Assembly: GCF_001262495.1 (NCBI RefSeq)
Contig: NZ_LGYE01000001.1
Coordinates: 186,001 to 250,000 of the forward strand
Length of the DNA: 64,000 nt
Origin: Microbacterium sp. GCS4
GTDB taxonomy: Bacteria > Actinomycetota > Actinomycetes > Actinomycetales > Microbacteriaceae
Reading direction: 5' to 3'
Under the pieces are notes generated by a model. It ran no database searches. It was given only the letters and a program-made list of their open reading frames with translations, and had not been told where the DNA came from. Positions within the stretch are counted from its first letter, which is position 1. Each line of letters begins with the position of its first letter. Shown here one piece after another: positions 27,130 through 36,696 of the stretch. The translations under genes and the position numbers were made by a program.

Positions 27130-28783
27130 GCGTCAGGCCACGGCATCCGATCCCGGATTCGACGATGACGTCGTGATCGTGGGCTCGGGGTTCGGCGGAT
27201 CGGTCGCAGCACTGCGCCTGGTCGAGAAGGGCTACCGCGTCCGTGTGATCGAGGCCGGACGACGCTTCGAGGACCGGGACTTCGCGAAGACGAACTGGGA
27301 TGTACGCCGATACCTGTGGGCGCCGCTGCTCGGCTGCTTCGGTGTGCAGCGGATCCACCGGTTGCCGCACGTCATGATCCTCGCGGGAGCCGGCGTCGGC
27401 GGCGGTTCCCTCAACTACGCGAACACCCTGTACCAGCCCGGCGCCGCCTTCTTCACGGACCCGCAGTGGGGAGCGGTGCGCGAGTGGGAGTCCGAGCTCG
27501 CTCCGCACTACACGACCGCGAAACGGATGCTGGGCGTCGTGGAACAGTACCCGCACATCGGGCCGGTCGAGCGGATCATGGCCGGCGCCGCCGAGGACCT
27601 CGGGGTCTCGGACACCTTCCGCAGAGCACCGGTCGGCGTGTGGTTCGGCCGACCCGGAGAGACGGTCTCCGATCCGTTCTTCGGGGGCGAGGGACCGGAT
27701 CGCACGGGCTGCACGATGTGCGGCAACTGCATGGTCGGATGCCGGGTCGGCGCGAAGAACACGCTCATGAAGAACTACCTCGCACTCGCCGAGCGCCGCG
27801 GTGCCGTGATAGAGCCGCTCCGGACGGTCGTCGAGGTGCGTGCGCTCGACAGTGGGGGATTCGCTGTCACGACGCAGCGCAGTGGGGCGTGGGTGCGCCG
27901 CGCGCGCCGCACGGTGCGTGCGAGGCAGGTCGTGCTGGCCGCCGGGACCTGGGGCACGCAGCAGCTCCTGCACCGGATGAAGGCCAGTGGGGCACTGCCG
28001 CATGTCTCGAGCGCCCTCGGACGATTGACGCGCACCAATTCCGAGGCTCTGGACGGGGCCGTGGCCACCCGGGTGCCCGAGAGCCTCGAGCTCGCACGCG
28101 GTGTCGCGATCACGACCTCGTTCCACGTCGACGACCGCACGCACGTCGAGAACGTGCGCTACGGTCCGGGGTCGAACCTCATGGGCGCTCTCGCGACGAT
28201 CATGGTACCGGGCGACCTCCCATTCGTGCGTCGTGTCGCTGTCCTCTTCCGTCGCGCCCTCCGGGCACCGTTGCGGCAGCTGCGTCTCGGTTCGCTCCGC
28301 CGGTGGAGCGAGCGCGGCATCATCGCGCTCGTGATGCAGACGGCCGACAACTCGCTCACGCTGTCGCTGCGACGTCGATTCGGACGGCAGGTGCTCACGA
28401 GTGCGCAGGGGCATGGCGAACCCAATCCCCGTCACCTGCCTCAGGCGCACCGTGCGTCGGAGGCGATCGCGCGCCGGGTGCAGCTCGAGGGCGGCGTCCC
28501 GGCCGAGGCGAGAGGCTCCTGGCCCGAGGTCTTCGGCATCCCGCTCACGGCGCACTTCCTCGGCGGCGCGGTGATTTCGGCCTCGCCCGCCGACGGCGTG
28601 GTCGACGAGTACCACCGGGTGTGGGGGCATCCGGATCTGCACGTCGTGGACGGCGCCGCGGTGCCCGCCAATCCTGGGGTGAATCCCTCTCTCACCATCA
28701 CCGCGCTCGCAGAGCGGGCGATGTCGTACTGGCCGCGGAACGGCGAGCACGACGAGAGGCCTGAACAGCGTCCCGGGGTGTGA
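27122..28783 (+). CDS. GMC-family oxidoreductase (cholesterol-oxidase-like) with a four-cysteine motif
   Basis: A 553-residue GMC flavoprotein. The FAD fold VIVGSGFGGSVAA is at about 18-30, the GMC block GAGVGGGSLNYANTL at 89-103, and the C-terminal AVPANPGVNPSLTITALAERA carries the conserved His/Asn-region signature. Four cysteines (C197, C200, C203, C207 in CTMCGNCMVGC) resemble an iron-sulfur motif; the same block occurs in mycobacterial ChoD-like proteins. The substrate is unknown, probably an alcohol or lipid. It is the last gene of the lipid operon. Confidence 0.85.
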   Translation: MTERQATASDPGFDDDVVIVGSGFGGSVAALRLVEKGYRVRVIEAGRRFEDRDFAKTNWDVRRYLWAPLLGCFGVQRIHRLPHVMILAGAGVGGGSLNYANTLYQPGAAFFTDPQWGAVREWESELAPHYTTAKRMLGVVEQYPHIGPVERIMAGAAEDLGVSDTFRRAPVGVWFGRPGETVSDPFFGGEGPDRTGCTMCGNCMVGCRVGAKNTLMKNYLALAERRGAVIEPLRTVVEVRALDSGGFAVTTQRSGAWVRRARRTVRARQVVLAAGTWGTQQLLHRMKASGALPHVSSALGRLTRTNSEALDGAVATRVPESLELARGVAITTSFHVDDRTHVENVRYGPGSNLMGALATIMVPGDLPFVRRVAVLFRRALRAPLRQLRLGSLRRWSERGIIALVMQTADNSLTLSLRRRFGRQVLTSAQGHGEPNPRHLPQAHRASEAIARRVQLEGGVPAEARGSWPEVFGIPLTAHFLGGAVISASPADGVVDEYHRVWGHPDLHVVDGAAVPANPGVNPSLTITALAERAMSYWPRNGEHDERPEQRPGV

Positions 28784-28820
28784 AACGCCCCACCCGACGA
28801 TTCGCGTCGGATGGGGCGTT
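28784..28820. terminator. bidirectional terminator
   Basis: AACGCCCCACCCGACG pairs with CGTCGGATGGGGCGTT (15 of 16 positions, one mismatch) around ATTCG. It lies between the convergent GMC oxidoreductase and fatty-acid oxidation genes. Confidence 0.85.
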
Positions 28821-28830
28821 CGGTCCGAGA

Positions 28831-30990
28831 TCAGTGGCTCTCGATACCGCGGATCTGCGGGGTGTGGAAAGCCCCTCCGAAGGCGCGCTCCGACGCGCCC
28901 TCGCGATCGAGGTACGGCGATGCGCCGCCGTCGATGAAGGGCCAGCCGGCGCCGAGGATCAGGCACAGATCGATGTCCTCGACCTCGGGCACGACGCCCT
29001 CGTCGAGCATGAGCTTGATCTCGCTCGCGAGTCCGTCCTGCACGCGCTGGAGGATGGTGGCGGCCGACGCAGGGCTGCTGCCGACGGCAGGCTTCAGGAT
29101 CTTCTCGGCCTGCTTGGTCCACCCCGTGACCCGACCGCCCTTGTCCTTCTCGACGACCGCATCCAGCTCCGCGAGGGCATGGAAGTTCTCGTTCGCGTAG
29201 AAGCGCTCCGGGAACGCATGCGCCATGGTGTCCTGCACGTGCGCCGCGACCTTCCAGCCCACGAGATCGATGAGCTGGAACGGGCCCATCGGCAGGCCGA
29301 GCGGCGCGAACGCCTTCTCCACATCGGCGATCGGGGTGCCTTCGTAGACCGCACGTGCCGCCTCGCCCATGACCTTGGCGAGCAGGCGGTTCACGACGAA
29401 GCCGGGGGCGTCGGCGGTGAGCACCGCGTTCTTCCCGAGGTTCTTCGCGACCACGAATGCGGTCGACAGAGCCGCCTCCGAGGTCACAGGCGTCTTCACG
29501 ATCTCGATCAGCGGCATCACCGCGACCGGGTTGAAGAAGTGGAAGCCGACGAGGCGCTCGGGGTGGGCGAGCTTCGCGCCGATCTCCTCGACCGACAGCG
29601 AGGAGGTGTTGGTGGCAAGGATCGCGTCCTCGGCGATGATCTGCTCGATCTGGCCGAACACCTGCTGCTTGACCCCGACCTCCTCGAACACCGCCTCGAT
29701 CACGAAGTCGCAGTCCGCGTAGAGGGTCTTGTCGGTCGTGCCGGTGACGAGCGCGCGCAGCTTGTTGGCCGTGTCGGCGTCGAGCCGCCCCTTGCCCTCG
29801 AGCTTGCCGATCTCCTCGTGGATGTAGGCGACACCCTTGTCGACGCGCGCCTGATCGAGGTCGGTGATCAGCACCGGGACCTGGAGCTTGCGCACGAACA
29901 GCAGCGCGAACTGGCTCGCCATGAGGCCGGCGCCGATGATGCCGACCTTCGTGACCTTCTTGGCGAGCGCCTTGTCGGGTGCGCCGACCGGACGCTTCGC
30001 ACGCTTCTGCACCAGGTCGAACGCGTACATGGACGCCGCGAACTGGTCGCCGGTGACGAGATCGGCGAGCGCTGCGTCCTCGCGGGCGAATCCCTCCGCC
30101 TTGGTGCCGCTCTTCGCCTTGTCGAGCAGATCGAGGGCCACGTACGGCGACTTCGGCACCGTACCGATCTTCGACTCGAGCATGCCTCGGGCCATCTTGA
30201 TCGCGATGGGCCACTTGGTCAGACGCTCGATCTTGCCCGCCTCGTTCCTACGCTCGACCTTCTTGCCGCCGAGGACCGCGTCGGCCCAGCTCAGCGAGTT
30301 CTCGAGGTAGTTCGCCGCGGGGAAGATCGCGTCGACGACGCCGAGGTCGAACGCCTGCTGCGGCTTCAGCATCCGGTTCTGCTTGAGCGGGTTCGAGATC
30401 ACGACCTCGAGCGCGTTCTCGATGCCGATCAGGTTCGGCAGCAGGTACGCGCCGCCCCAGCCGGGGATGATGCCGAGGAAGACCTCGGGCAGCGCGATCG
30501 CGGCGGCCGAGGCGTCGACCGTGCGGTAGGTCGAGTTCAGAGCGATCTCGAGGCCGCCCCCGAGCGCGAGGCCGTTCACGAACGCGAAGGACGGCACTCC
30601 CAGGTCTCCGAGCTTGCCGAGCACCTTGTGACCGAGCTGCGCGATCATCCGTGCGTTGTCGCGGGACCCGACGCGGCTGATGTCGGACAGGTCGGCGCCG
30701 GCGGCGAGGATGTACTGCTTGCCGGTGATGCCGACGGCCTGGATCTCTCCCGCCGCGGCGCGCGTCGCGAGCCCGTCGAGCGTCTCGCCGAGCGCCGTGA
30801 GCGTGGCGGGACCGAGGGTGTTGGGGCGAGTGTGGTCGCGCCCGTTGTCGAGCGTGACGAGGGCGAGTACCTTGCCCGAGGGGAGGCGGATGTCGCGCAC
30901 GGGGGAGTGCGTGATCACCTCGCCCTGGGCGAGAGCCTGGATCGGCGAGAAGTCGATGCTCGCGTACTGGTCGGAAACCGAAGTGGCCAT
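28831..30990 (-). CDS. fatty-acid oxidation multifunctional protein (enoyl-CoA hydratase / 3-hydroxyacyl-CoA dehydrogenase)
   Basis: A 719-residue FadB/FadJ-type fusion. The crotonase half (about 1-310) has the oxyanion-hole block NGLALGGGLEIAL and the glutamate in LPEVFLGIIPGWGGA. The dehydrogenase half begins near residue 335 with KVGIIGAGLMASQFA (NAD site) and has NTSSLSVEEI and GFHFFNPVAVMPLIEI. It carries out hydration and oxidation in the beta-oxidation cycle. It lies six bases after the thiolase gene, forming the usual alpha/beta pair. Confidence 0.93.
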   Translation of the reverse strand: MATSVSDQYASIDFSPIQALAQGEVITHSPVRDIRLPSGKVLALVTLDNGRDHTRPNTLGPATLTALGETLDGLATRAAAGEIQAVGITGKQYILAAGADLSDISRVGSRDNARMIAQLGHKVLGKLGDLGVPSFAFVNGLALGGGLEIALNSTYRTVDASAAAIALPEVFLGIIPGWGGAYLLPNLIGIENALEVVISNPLKQNRMLKPQQAFDLGVVDAIFPAANYLENSLSWADAVLGGKKVERRNEAGKIERLTKWPIAIKMARGMLESKIGTVPKSPYVALDLLDKAKSGTKAEGFAREDAALADLVTGDQFAASMYAFDLVQKRAKRPVGAPDKALAKKVTKVGIIGAGLMASQFALLFVRKLQVPVLITDLDQARVDKGVAYIHEEIGKLEGKGRLDADTANKLRALVTGTTDKTLYADCDFVIEAVFEEVGVKQQVFGQIEQIIAEDAILATNTSSLSVEEIGAKLAHPERLVGFHFFNPVAVMPLIEIVKTPVTSEAALSTAFVVAKNLGKNAVLTADAPGFVVNRLLAKVMGEAARAVYEGTPIADVEKAFAPLGLPMGPFQLIDLVGWKVAAHVQDTMAHAFPERFYANENFHALAELDAVVEKDKGGRVTGWTKQAEKILKPAVGSSPASAATILQRVQDGLASEIKLMLDEGVVPEVEDIDLCLILGAGWPFIDGGASPYLDREGASERAFGGAFHTPQIRGIESH

Positions 30991-30996
30991 CTGCGC

Positions 30997-32202
30997 TTAC
31001 TTCCTCTTCTTGCCGTCGAAGTGCGGGTTCTCCCAGATCACGGAGCCGCCCTGCCCGAGGCCCACGCACATCGCGGTCAGGCCGTAGCGGACGTCCGGTC
31101 GCTCGGCGAACTGGGCCGCGAGCTGGATCATGAGGCGGACGCCGGAGGCGGCGAGCGGGTGCCCGAGTGCGATCGCACCGCCCCACTGGTTGACCCGGGG
31201 GTCGTCGTCGGCGATGCCGAAGTGGTCCAGCAGCGAGATCACCTGGATGGCGAACGCTTCGTTGAGCTCGAACAGGCCGATGTCGGCGATCGTGAGACCG
31301 GCCTTCTTGAGGGCCTTCTCCGTCGAGGGGATGGGTCCGATCCCCATGATCTCGGGCTGCACGCCGGCGAAAGCGAACGACACCATGCGCATCTTGGGGG
31401 CGAGTCCGAACTCCTTCACGGCGCCGCCGCCGGCGAGCAGCGACATGGTCGCGCCGTCCGTGAGCGGGGAGGAGGTCCCGGCGGTCACGCGTCCGTGCGG
31501 ACGGAACGGCGTCTTGAGTGCTGCGAGGTCCTCCATCGTGGTCTGAGGGCGGCGGCCCTCGTCCTCCGCGGCGAGGCCCCAGGCGCCCTCGGCGTCCTTG
31601 ATCGCGACCGGCACCAGGTCGGGCTGGATCTTGCCCGCCTCGTACGCCGCCTGCACCTTGTGCTGGCTCAGCATCCCGAACCGGTCGGAGCGCTCCTTGG
31701 TGAGGTGCGGGAAGCGGTCGAAGATGCGCTCGGCGGTGACGCCCATGTTGAGCGCGCCCGGGTCGACCATCTTCTCGGCGACGAACCGAGGGTTGGGGTC
31801 GGCGTTGCCGCCGATCGGGTGGTGGCCCATGTGCTCGACGCCACCCGCGAGGGCGAGGTCGTACATGCCGACGCCGATAGACGCGCCCATGGTCGTGACG
31901 CTCGTCATGGCGCCGGCGCACATGCGCTCGACGGCGAGGCCGGGCACCGTCTGGGGCAGGCCGGCGAGGATCGCGACCGAGCGTCCGAGGGTCAGGCCCT
32001 GGTCTCCGGTCTGACTCGTCGCGGCGATCGCGACGTCGTCGATGCGGTCGGCCGGCACGGCGGCGTTGCGCTCCATCAGACCGATGGTCGCCTTCACGGC
32101 GAGGTCATCTGCGCGGGTGTTCCAGTACATGCCCTTTTCGCCGGCGCGCCCGAAGGGGGTGCGCACTCCATCGACGAAGAAGACGTCCGAGATCTCGGCC
32201 AC
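30997..32202 (-). CDS. acetyl-CoA acyltransferase (thiolase)
   Basis: A 401-residue thiolase completing beta-oxidation. The nucleophile is the Cys of ERMCAGAMTSV (about residue 92); the C-terminal base motifs GGAIALGHPLAASG and MCVGLGQGGSVIWEN are intact. The start is GTG 32202, preceded by TTGGAGG. A TAGACT -10-like box lies upstream, so it is the first gene of the thiolase/multifunctional-protein operon. Confidence 0.93.
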   Translation of the reverse strand: MAEISDVFFVDGVRTPFGRAGEKGMYWNTRADDLAVKATIGLMERNAAVPADRIDDVAIAATSQTGDQGLTLGRSVAILAGLPQTVPGLAVERMCAGAMTSVTTMGASIGVGMYDLALAGGVEHMGHHPIGGNADPNPRFVAEKMVDPGALNMGVTAERIFDRFPHLTKERSDRFGMLSQHKVQAAYEAGKIQPDLVPVAIKDAEGAWGLAAEDEGRRPQTTMEDLAALKTPFRPHGRVTAGTSSPLTDGATMSLLAGGGAVKEFGLAPKMRMVSFAFAGVQPEIMGIGPIPSTEKALKKAGLTIADIGLFELNEAFAIQVISLLDHFGIADDDPRVNQWGGAIALGHPLAASGVRLMIQLAAQFAERPDVRYGLTAMCVGLGQGGSVIWENPHFDGKKRK

Positions 32203-32275
32203 TCTGCCTCCAAGTTTGTGCGGTTCCCTCAGTCTAGGAAGCGCGCGAAACCGGGAGGAATCGGTTGGATCGAAC

Positions 32276-33469
32276 CTACGAAGCGGGTGCGGAGGCCTCG
32301 TCGGGCGTTTGCGCAGCCTCTACAAAGGCGTTGGCGATCTTCTGTGCAGTCTGTGCAATCTGCCACGGCCGCGCTCCGAGCTTCGCGAGAGCCTCGCCGA
32401 TCGCCTCCGGCGTCGTTCCTGGAACGTCCCACGCGATGCGACGCAGGAAATCGGGAGTGAGCAGGTTCTCGGTCGGCATCCCGAGCTCCTCCGCCACGGC
32501 CTCGACGACGGGACGCGCGGCCTTCAGGCGGCGATCCGCCTCGGGGTTGCGGTCGGCCCAGGCGCGCGGCGGTGGAAGCGCGTCGCTCGGCACGCGCTCG
32601 CGCGGGAGCTCCTCGATCGCACGGCCGTCGACCATCGCCTGCCACCAGCGGTCGAGCTGTGTGCGGCTCGCTCGGCCCTGGAAGTCCTTGGTGCCCGCGA
32701 GCGCCTGCTTGCTCTGAGGATTCGCGAGTACGGCCGCCACGAGGGAACGATCGGGAACGAGCCGCCCGGGGGACACGTCCTGCTCCTGCGCGTAGGCCTC
32801 GCGTGCCTGCCACAGCGAGCGGGCGACCGCGAGGTTTCGGGCGCCGCGCACCTGGTGCAATCCGCTCAGCCGGCGCCAGGGATCTTCGCGCGGGGGCTTC
32901 GGCAGACGCGTGAGCGTCGCCGCGAACTCCTCCTCGGCGAACTCCGTCTTGCCCTGCTCCTCGAGCTGCGCCTCCAGGGCCTCCTGCACGTCGATCAGGT
33001 GCAGGACATCCAGCGCCGCGTACTCGAGCCAGGCGGCGGGAAGAGGCCGCGTCGACCAGTCCGCTGCCGAGTGCTCCTTCTTCAGAGTGATCCCGAGCGT
33101 GCTCTCGACGACGGCGGCGAGCCCGACGCGCTCGTGCCCGAGGAGGCGCGCCGCGAGCTCCGTGTCGAAGAGGGCAGCGGGGAGGAGGTCCAGTTCTCGG
33201 AGCGACGGCAGATCCTGGCTGGCGGCGTGGAACACCCAGAGGACGTCGCCGATGGCGGCCTGCAAAGCCGAGAAGTCGCCGATCGCCGGCGGGTCGAAGA
33301 GGAAGACCCCCGCGTCACGGCGGAAGACCTGCACGAGATAGGCGCGCTGCGAGTAACGGAAGCCGGATGCCCGCTCGACGTCGACCGCGACGGGACCGGT
33401 GCCCGCGGCGAGCGCGGCGCACGCCGCCTGGAACTCCGAGACGTCGGAGATCACAGAGTATTCAGTCAC
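32276..33469 (-). CDS. ribonuclease D-like 3'-5' exonuclease with HRDC domain
   Basis: A 397-residue DEDDy exonuclease. Motif I is VAVDVERASG (Asp, Glu), motif II is VFHAASQDLPSL, and motif III has Tyr and Asp in LEYAALDVLHLID near residue 165. An HRDC domain follows at about 205-290 (RGARNLAVARSLWQAREAYAQEQD). It probably trims stable RNA 3' ends. Its start overlaps the DUF3000 stop by eight bases, the common actinobacterial pairing. Confidence 0.88.
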   Translation of the reverse strand: MTEYSVISDVSEFQAACAALAAGTGPVAVDVERASGFRYSQRAYLVQVFRRDAGVFLFDPPAIGDFSALQAAIGDVLWVFHAASQDLPSLRELDLLPAALFDTELAARLLGHERVGLAAVVESTLGITLKKEHSAADWSTRPLPAAWLEYAALDVLHLIDVQEALEAQLEEQGKTEFAEEEFAATLTRLPKPPREDPWRRLSGLHQVRGARNLAVARSLWQAREAYAQEQDVSPGRLVPDRSLVAAVLANPQSKQALAGTKDFQGRASRTQLDRWWQAMVDGRAIEELPRERVPSDALPPPRAWADRNPEADRRLKAARPVVEAVAEELGMPTENLLTPDFLRRIAWDVPGTTPEAIGEALAKLGARPWQIAQTAQKIANAFVEAAQTPDEASAPAS

Positions 33470-34043
33470 GTGCAGCCTTTCGCGCGCCGATCACGGCGAT
33501 GCCCTCTGAGCCGGGCGGAAGACCCGCCAGCATCCCGACCAGCTCGGCCCATGCTTCGACGTGCGGTCGGAACGGGCCTTCGGGGGTCCAGGACGCCCTC
33601 AATTCTATCTGCGCGCCGTCGCCTTCGATCGCCAGTCCGCCGAAACCCTTCGACAGGGTCTTCGTCGATGTGCCGGATGCCGAATGGTAGACCGCGCCGC
33701 GGGAATCCAGCGCGTCCACGAGCCACGACCACGTCACGTCCGCCAGCAAGGGGTCGGTGCCGATCTCGGTCTCGAGAGGCGCCTGCGCGAACAGGACGAT
33801 GCGCCAGGATCCGCCCCACGCCGCGGGACCCTCGGGATCGTGCAGCAGGACGAAGCGTCCCGTGCCGTAGACCGAGTCGCCGTCCTCGTCGGGGCGCACG
33901 TCGGCGGCGAGCGCGATCGCGTGCGGGGCGAGGCCCTGCGGGGTGGCGATCTCACGGACGGTGATGTCCGCGCGGAACGCGGTCTCCTGCAATTCGGCCA
34001 CGGCGGCGTCGAAGACGGTCCCGGCATCGGGGTGTGCGGTCAC
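33462..34043 (-). CDS. DUF3000 protein
   Basis: A 193-residue actinobacterial DUF3000 protein of unknown function. It is soluble, with conserved blocks near residues 77-90 (GGSWRIVLFAQAPLE), TWSWLVDAL, and IELRASWTPEG. It overlaps and precedes the RNase D gene, an arrangement conserved in actinobacteria, so a link to RNA processing is possible. It starts at a GTG 25 bases from the divergent hydrolase gene. Confidence 0.85.
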   Translation of the reverse strand: MTAHPDAGTVFDAAVAELQETAFRADITVREIATPQGLAPHAIALAADVRPDEDGDSVYGTGRFVLLHDPEGPAAWGGSWRIVLFAQAPLETEIGTDPLLADVTWSWLVDALDSRGAVYHSASGTSTKTLSKGFGGLAIEGDGAQIELRASWTPEGPFRPHVEAWAELVGMLAGLPPGSEGIAVIGARKAARD

Positions 34044-34068
34044 GGTGACAGGCTAGAGTCAGGAAGCG

Positions 34069-35223
34069 ATGAAGAGTCTCAGGCACGCCGTTGCGCTCCT
34101 TGTCCCTGCACTGCTCGCTCTCGGGGCGGCTCTAACGCTGCTCGTGTTCAGCGTCGCCCGCCGGGTCGTCGTCCCCGCGAAGCGGGGCGCGGACGCCGAG
34201 ATCATCGCGGTCGACACAGGGGCGCAGACCATCGAGCTGTCGCGCACCCCGGACACCGAGCTGCCCGGTCGCTACGGGCTCTTCACCTCCGGGACCTACG
34301 GCTACGTGAAGCTCGGGGCGGTGCTGAGCGCGGACGCCACGACCGTCCGGCGCAAGCTGCTCACGCAGATCGAGCCGGGTGCCCGGATCGATCGCCATGC
34401 GGCCTTCAGCGGGTGGTACTACGCCACGCCGAGCGAACTGCACCTGCGCTGGGAGAACGTGCTGATCGGATCGCCGGCCGGCCCGTGCCCCGCATGGTTC
34501 TTCCCGGGCGACTCGACGACGTGGGTCATCCAGGTGCACGGCCGCGGCGTCACGCGGGCCGAGTGCCTGCGCGCCGTGCCCGTGCTGCACGGCGAAGGCC
34601 TCCCGAACCTCGTGGTCTCGTACCGCAACGACGGAGAGGCCCCGCGCAGCCGTGGCGGCGCGTACGCCTTGGGCGCGAGCGAATGGCGCGACGTGGACGC
34701 CGCGGTGTCCTATGCGCTCCGGCACGGCGCGGAGCGCGTGATCCTCATGGGATGGTCCATGGGCGGCGCGGTGGCACTGCAGACCGCGGTCAACTCGGGC
34801 AACCGGGACCGCATCGCCGGGTTGATCCTCGAATCGCCGGTCATCGACTGGCGCACGGTGCTGCGGTTCCAGGCCAGGGAGGCGGGGATGCACGCACCGC
34901 TCCCGGATCTCGCGATGGGTGCGCTGTCGGTGCCCCTTACGGCGCGGCTGAGCGGTGCGGAGGACGCGATCCCGTTCGACCGCCTCGACATGGTGGCGCG
35001 GGCAGAGGAGCTCGCGGTGCCGATCCTGATCCTGCACAGCGACGACGACGGGTTCGTCCCGGCCGACGCCTCGCACGCGCTGCAGGAGGCGCGGCCCGAC
35101 ATCGTGACGATGCCGCGGTTCTCCGTCGCGCGGCACACCAAGCTGTGGAACTACGACCAGGCCGGGTGGTCGGACGCCATCACAGGCTGGCTGCGCGCGC
35201 AGGGGTTCAGCGCTTCTGCGTGA
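34069..35223 (+). CDS. membrane-anchored or secreted alpha/beta hydrolase
   Basis: A 384-residue alpha/beta hydrolase. An N-terminal hydrophobic segment (about 8-28) acts as anchor or signal. The core begins with STTWVIQVHGRG; the nucleophile elbow is GWSMGG (Ser near residue 228); a late Asp lies in LHSDDDGFVPA, and the likely catalytic His is in VARHTKLW. The substrate is unknown. Its 3' end overlaps the convergent sufE gene by 17 bases. Confidence 0.8.
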   Translation: MKSLRHAVALLVPALLALGAALTLLVFSVARRVVVPAKRGADAEIIAVDTGAQTIELSRTPDTELPGRYGLFTSGTYGYVKLGAVLSADATTVRRKLLTQIEPGARIDRHAAFSGWYYATPSELHLRWENVLIGSPAGPCPAWFFPGDSTTWVIQVHGRGVTRAECLRAVPVLHGEGLPNLVVSYRNDGEAPRSRGGAYALGASEWRDVDAAVSYALRHGAERVILMGWSMGGAVALQTAVNSGNRDRIAGLILESPVIDWRTVLRFQAREAGMHAPLPDLAMGALSVPLTARLSGAEDAIPFDRLDMVARAEELAVPILILHSDDDGFVPADASHALQEARPDIVTMPRFSVARHTKLWNYDQAGWSDAITGWLRAQGFSASA

Positions 35224-35638
35224 CCTGCTTCTTGGCGCGCATCAGCATCCCGGTCATCCCGCCGATCCGCAGCGGCGAGACGGCCTTCGTCAGCCCGATC
35301 GACTGCGGGTAGTCGTCGGGGATCGCCAGGACCTCGTCGGGCGAGAGTCCGGTGATGCCTTGCACGAGGATGCTCGCGAAGCCGCGCGTCGTCGGCGCCT
35401 CCGGCGGTGCGGTGGCGTGCATGGTAACGACGTCGTCGTTCACCTCGACGTAGATGTAGACGGGGGACTGGCACTCCGCGACGCGCTCGCACATCTCGGG
35501 GTGATTCGCGACCTCTTCGGAGACCTCGGGCAGTTCGTCCGCGAACTCCAGCAGGAGCAGCAGACGGTCGGCCTCCGGAGTCTCCAGGAAGCCGTCGCGG
35601 ATCTCGGCGAGGACGTCAGGAACGTGCGTGGTGCTCAT
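35207..35638 (-). CDS. sufE: SufE-family sulfur acceptor
   Basis: A 143-residue SufE-like protein. The sulfur-accepting cysteine is C56 in VAECQSPVYIYVEV; FADELPEVS and the GLSPDEVLAIPDDY ending region match the family. SufE takes persulfide sulfur from a cysteine desulfurase for iron-sulfur cluster assembly; here it sits behind a rhodanese-type sulfurtransferase, not sufS. ATG 35638 matches family length, but ATG 35647 and GTG 35653 are possible. No strong ribosome site was seen. Confidence 0.85.
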   Translation of the reverse strand: MSTTHVPDVLAEIRDGFLETPEADRLLLLLEFADELPEVSEEVANHPEMCERVAECQSPVYIYVEVNDDVVTMHATAPPEAPTTRGFASILVQGITGLSPDEVLAIPDDYPQSIGLTKAVSPLRIGGMTGMLMRAKKQVTQKR

Positions 35639-35656
35639 CCCTGTCATTGTCACACG

Positions 35657-36550
35657 TCAGAGTGAACCGGGCTCCGCGCCCGTCACGATCGGGACGCGCA
35701 CCGCGCTGCCCCACTCGGTCCAGGAGCCGTCGTAGTTGCGGACGTTCTCGAAGCCGAGCAGGTGCTTGAGCACGAACCACGTGTGGCTCGACCGCTCGCC
35801 GATCCGGCAGTAGGCCACGACGTCGTCGCCGTCGGCCAGCCCGGCGCCGTCGCGGTAGATCGCGTCGAGCTCCGCGCGTGACTTGAAGCCGCCGTCCTCG
35901 GCGACCGCCTTGGCCCACGGGACGCTCTGCGCGGTGGGGATGTGGCCGGCGCGCAGCGTGCCCTCCTCGGGGTACGCAGGGGCGGTGGTGCGCTCCCCGC
36001 TGTACTCCTCGGGGGAACGCACGTCGATCAGCGGGTTGCCGATGTGCGCGAGCACGTCCTCCTTGTAGGCACGGATCACCGAGTCGTCGCGCTCCACGAC
36101 GGGGTACTCGGTGGGGGTGACCGCGGGAGCCTCGCGAGTGAGCTCGCGGCCCTCGGAGATCCAGCGGTCGCGGCCGCCGTCGAGCAGGCGCACGTCCTCG
36201 TGGCCGAACAGCGAGAACACCCACAGTGCGTAGGCGGCCCACCAGTTGTTCTTGTCGCCGTAGATCACGACGGTGTCGTCGCGGGAGATGCCCTTGCGGC
36301 TCAGGAGTGCGGCGAAGCCCTCGCCGTCGACGTAGTCGCGCACCACCGGGTCGTTGAGCTCGGTGTGCCAGTCCACCTTGACGGCGCCGGGGATGTGCCC
36401 CGTCTCGTAGAGCAGCACGTCCTCGTCGGACTCCACGACCACGAGGCCGGGGGAGCCGAGCCGCTCCGCGAGCCAGTCGGTCGTCACGAGCCGGCCGGGC
36501 TCGGCGTACTCGGCGAACTTGGACGAAGACGTGTCGAACTCGATGGCCAC
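35657..36550 (-). CDS. tandem-rhodanese sulfurtransferase
   Basis: A 297-residue protein with two rhodanese domains. The N-terminal domain (about 20-140) lacks an active cysteine; the C-terminal domain (about 165-290) has the catalytic loop [10 protein letters not shown], of thiosulfate sulfurtransferase type (SseA/CysA-like). It would move sulfane sulfur from thiosulfate to an acceptor, perhaps the adjacent SufE. The start is GTG 36550, six bases after GAGGAG; an upstream extension in the same frame has no support. Confidence 0.9.
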   Translation of the reverse strand: MAIEFDTSSSKFAEYAEPGRLVTTDWLAERLGSPGLVVVESDEDVLLYETGHIPGAVKVDWHTELNDPVVRDYVDGEGFAALLSRKGISRDDTVVIYGDKNNWWAAYALWVFSLFGHEDVRLLDGGRDRWISEGRELTREAPAVTPTEYPVVERDDSVIRAYKEDVLAHIGNPLIDVRSPEEYSGERTTAPAYPEEGTLRAGHIPTAQSVPWAKAVAEDGGFKSRAELDAIYRDGAGLADGDDVVAYCRIGERSSHTWFVLKHLLGFENVRNYDGSWTEWGSAVRVPIVTGAEPGSL

Positions 36551-36696
36551 AGGGATCTCCTCAGTCGGTGAGCGGCGATGGGGCGGGTGGTGACGGCGTA
36601 ATGTGGAGCCGACACTTCGACGATAGATCCCCGCCGTGCACTCCGGACCCGATTCGTAAGACTTCGACACAGGTGAGCACCCGATCCAGGACCGTG

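Noticed and set aside
28780..32460. 1226-codon open frame on the plus strand
   Set aside because: Antisense to the fatty-acid oxidation genes; composition is that of a shadow frame and no domain is visible.
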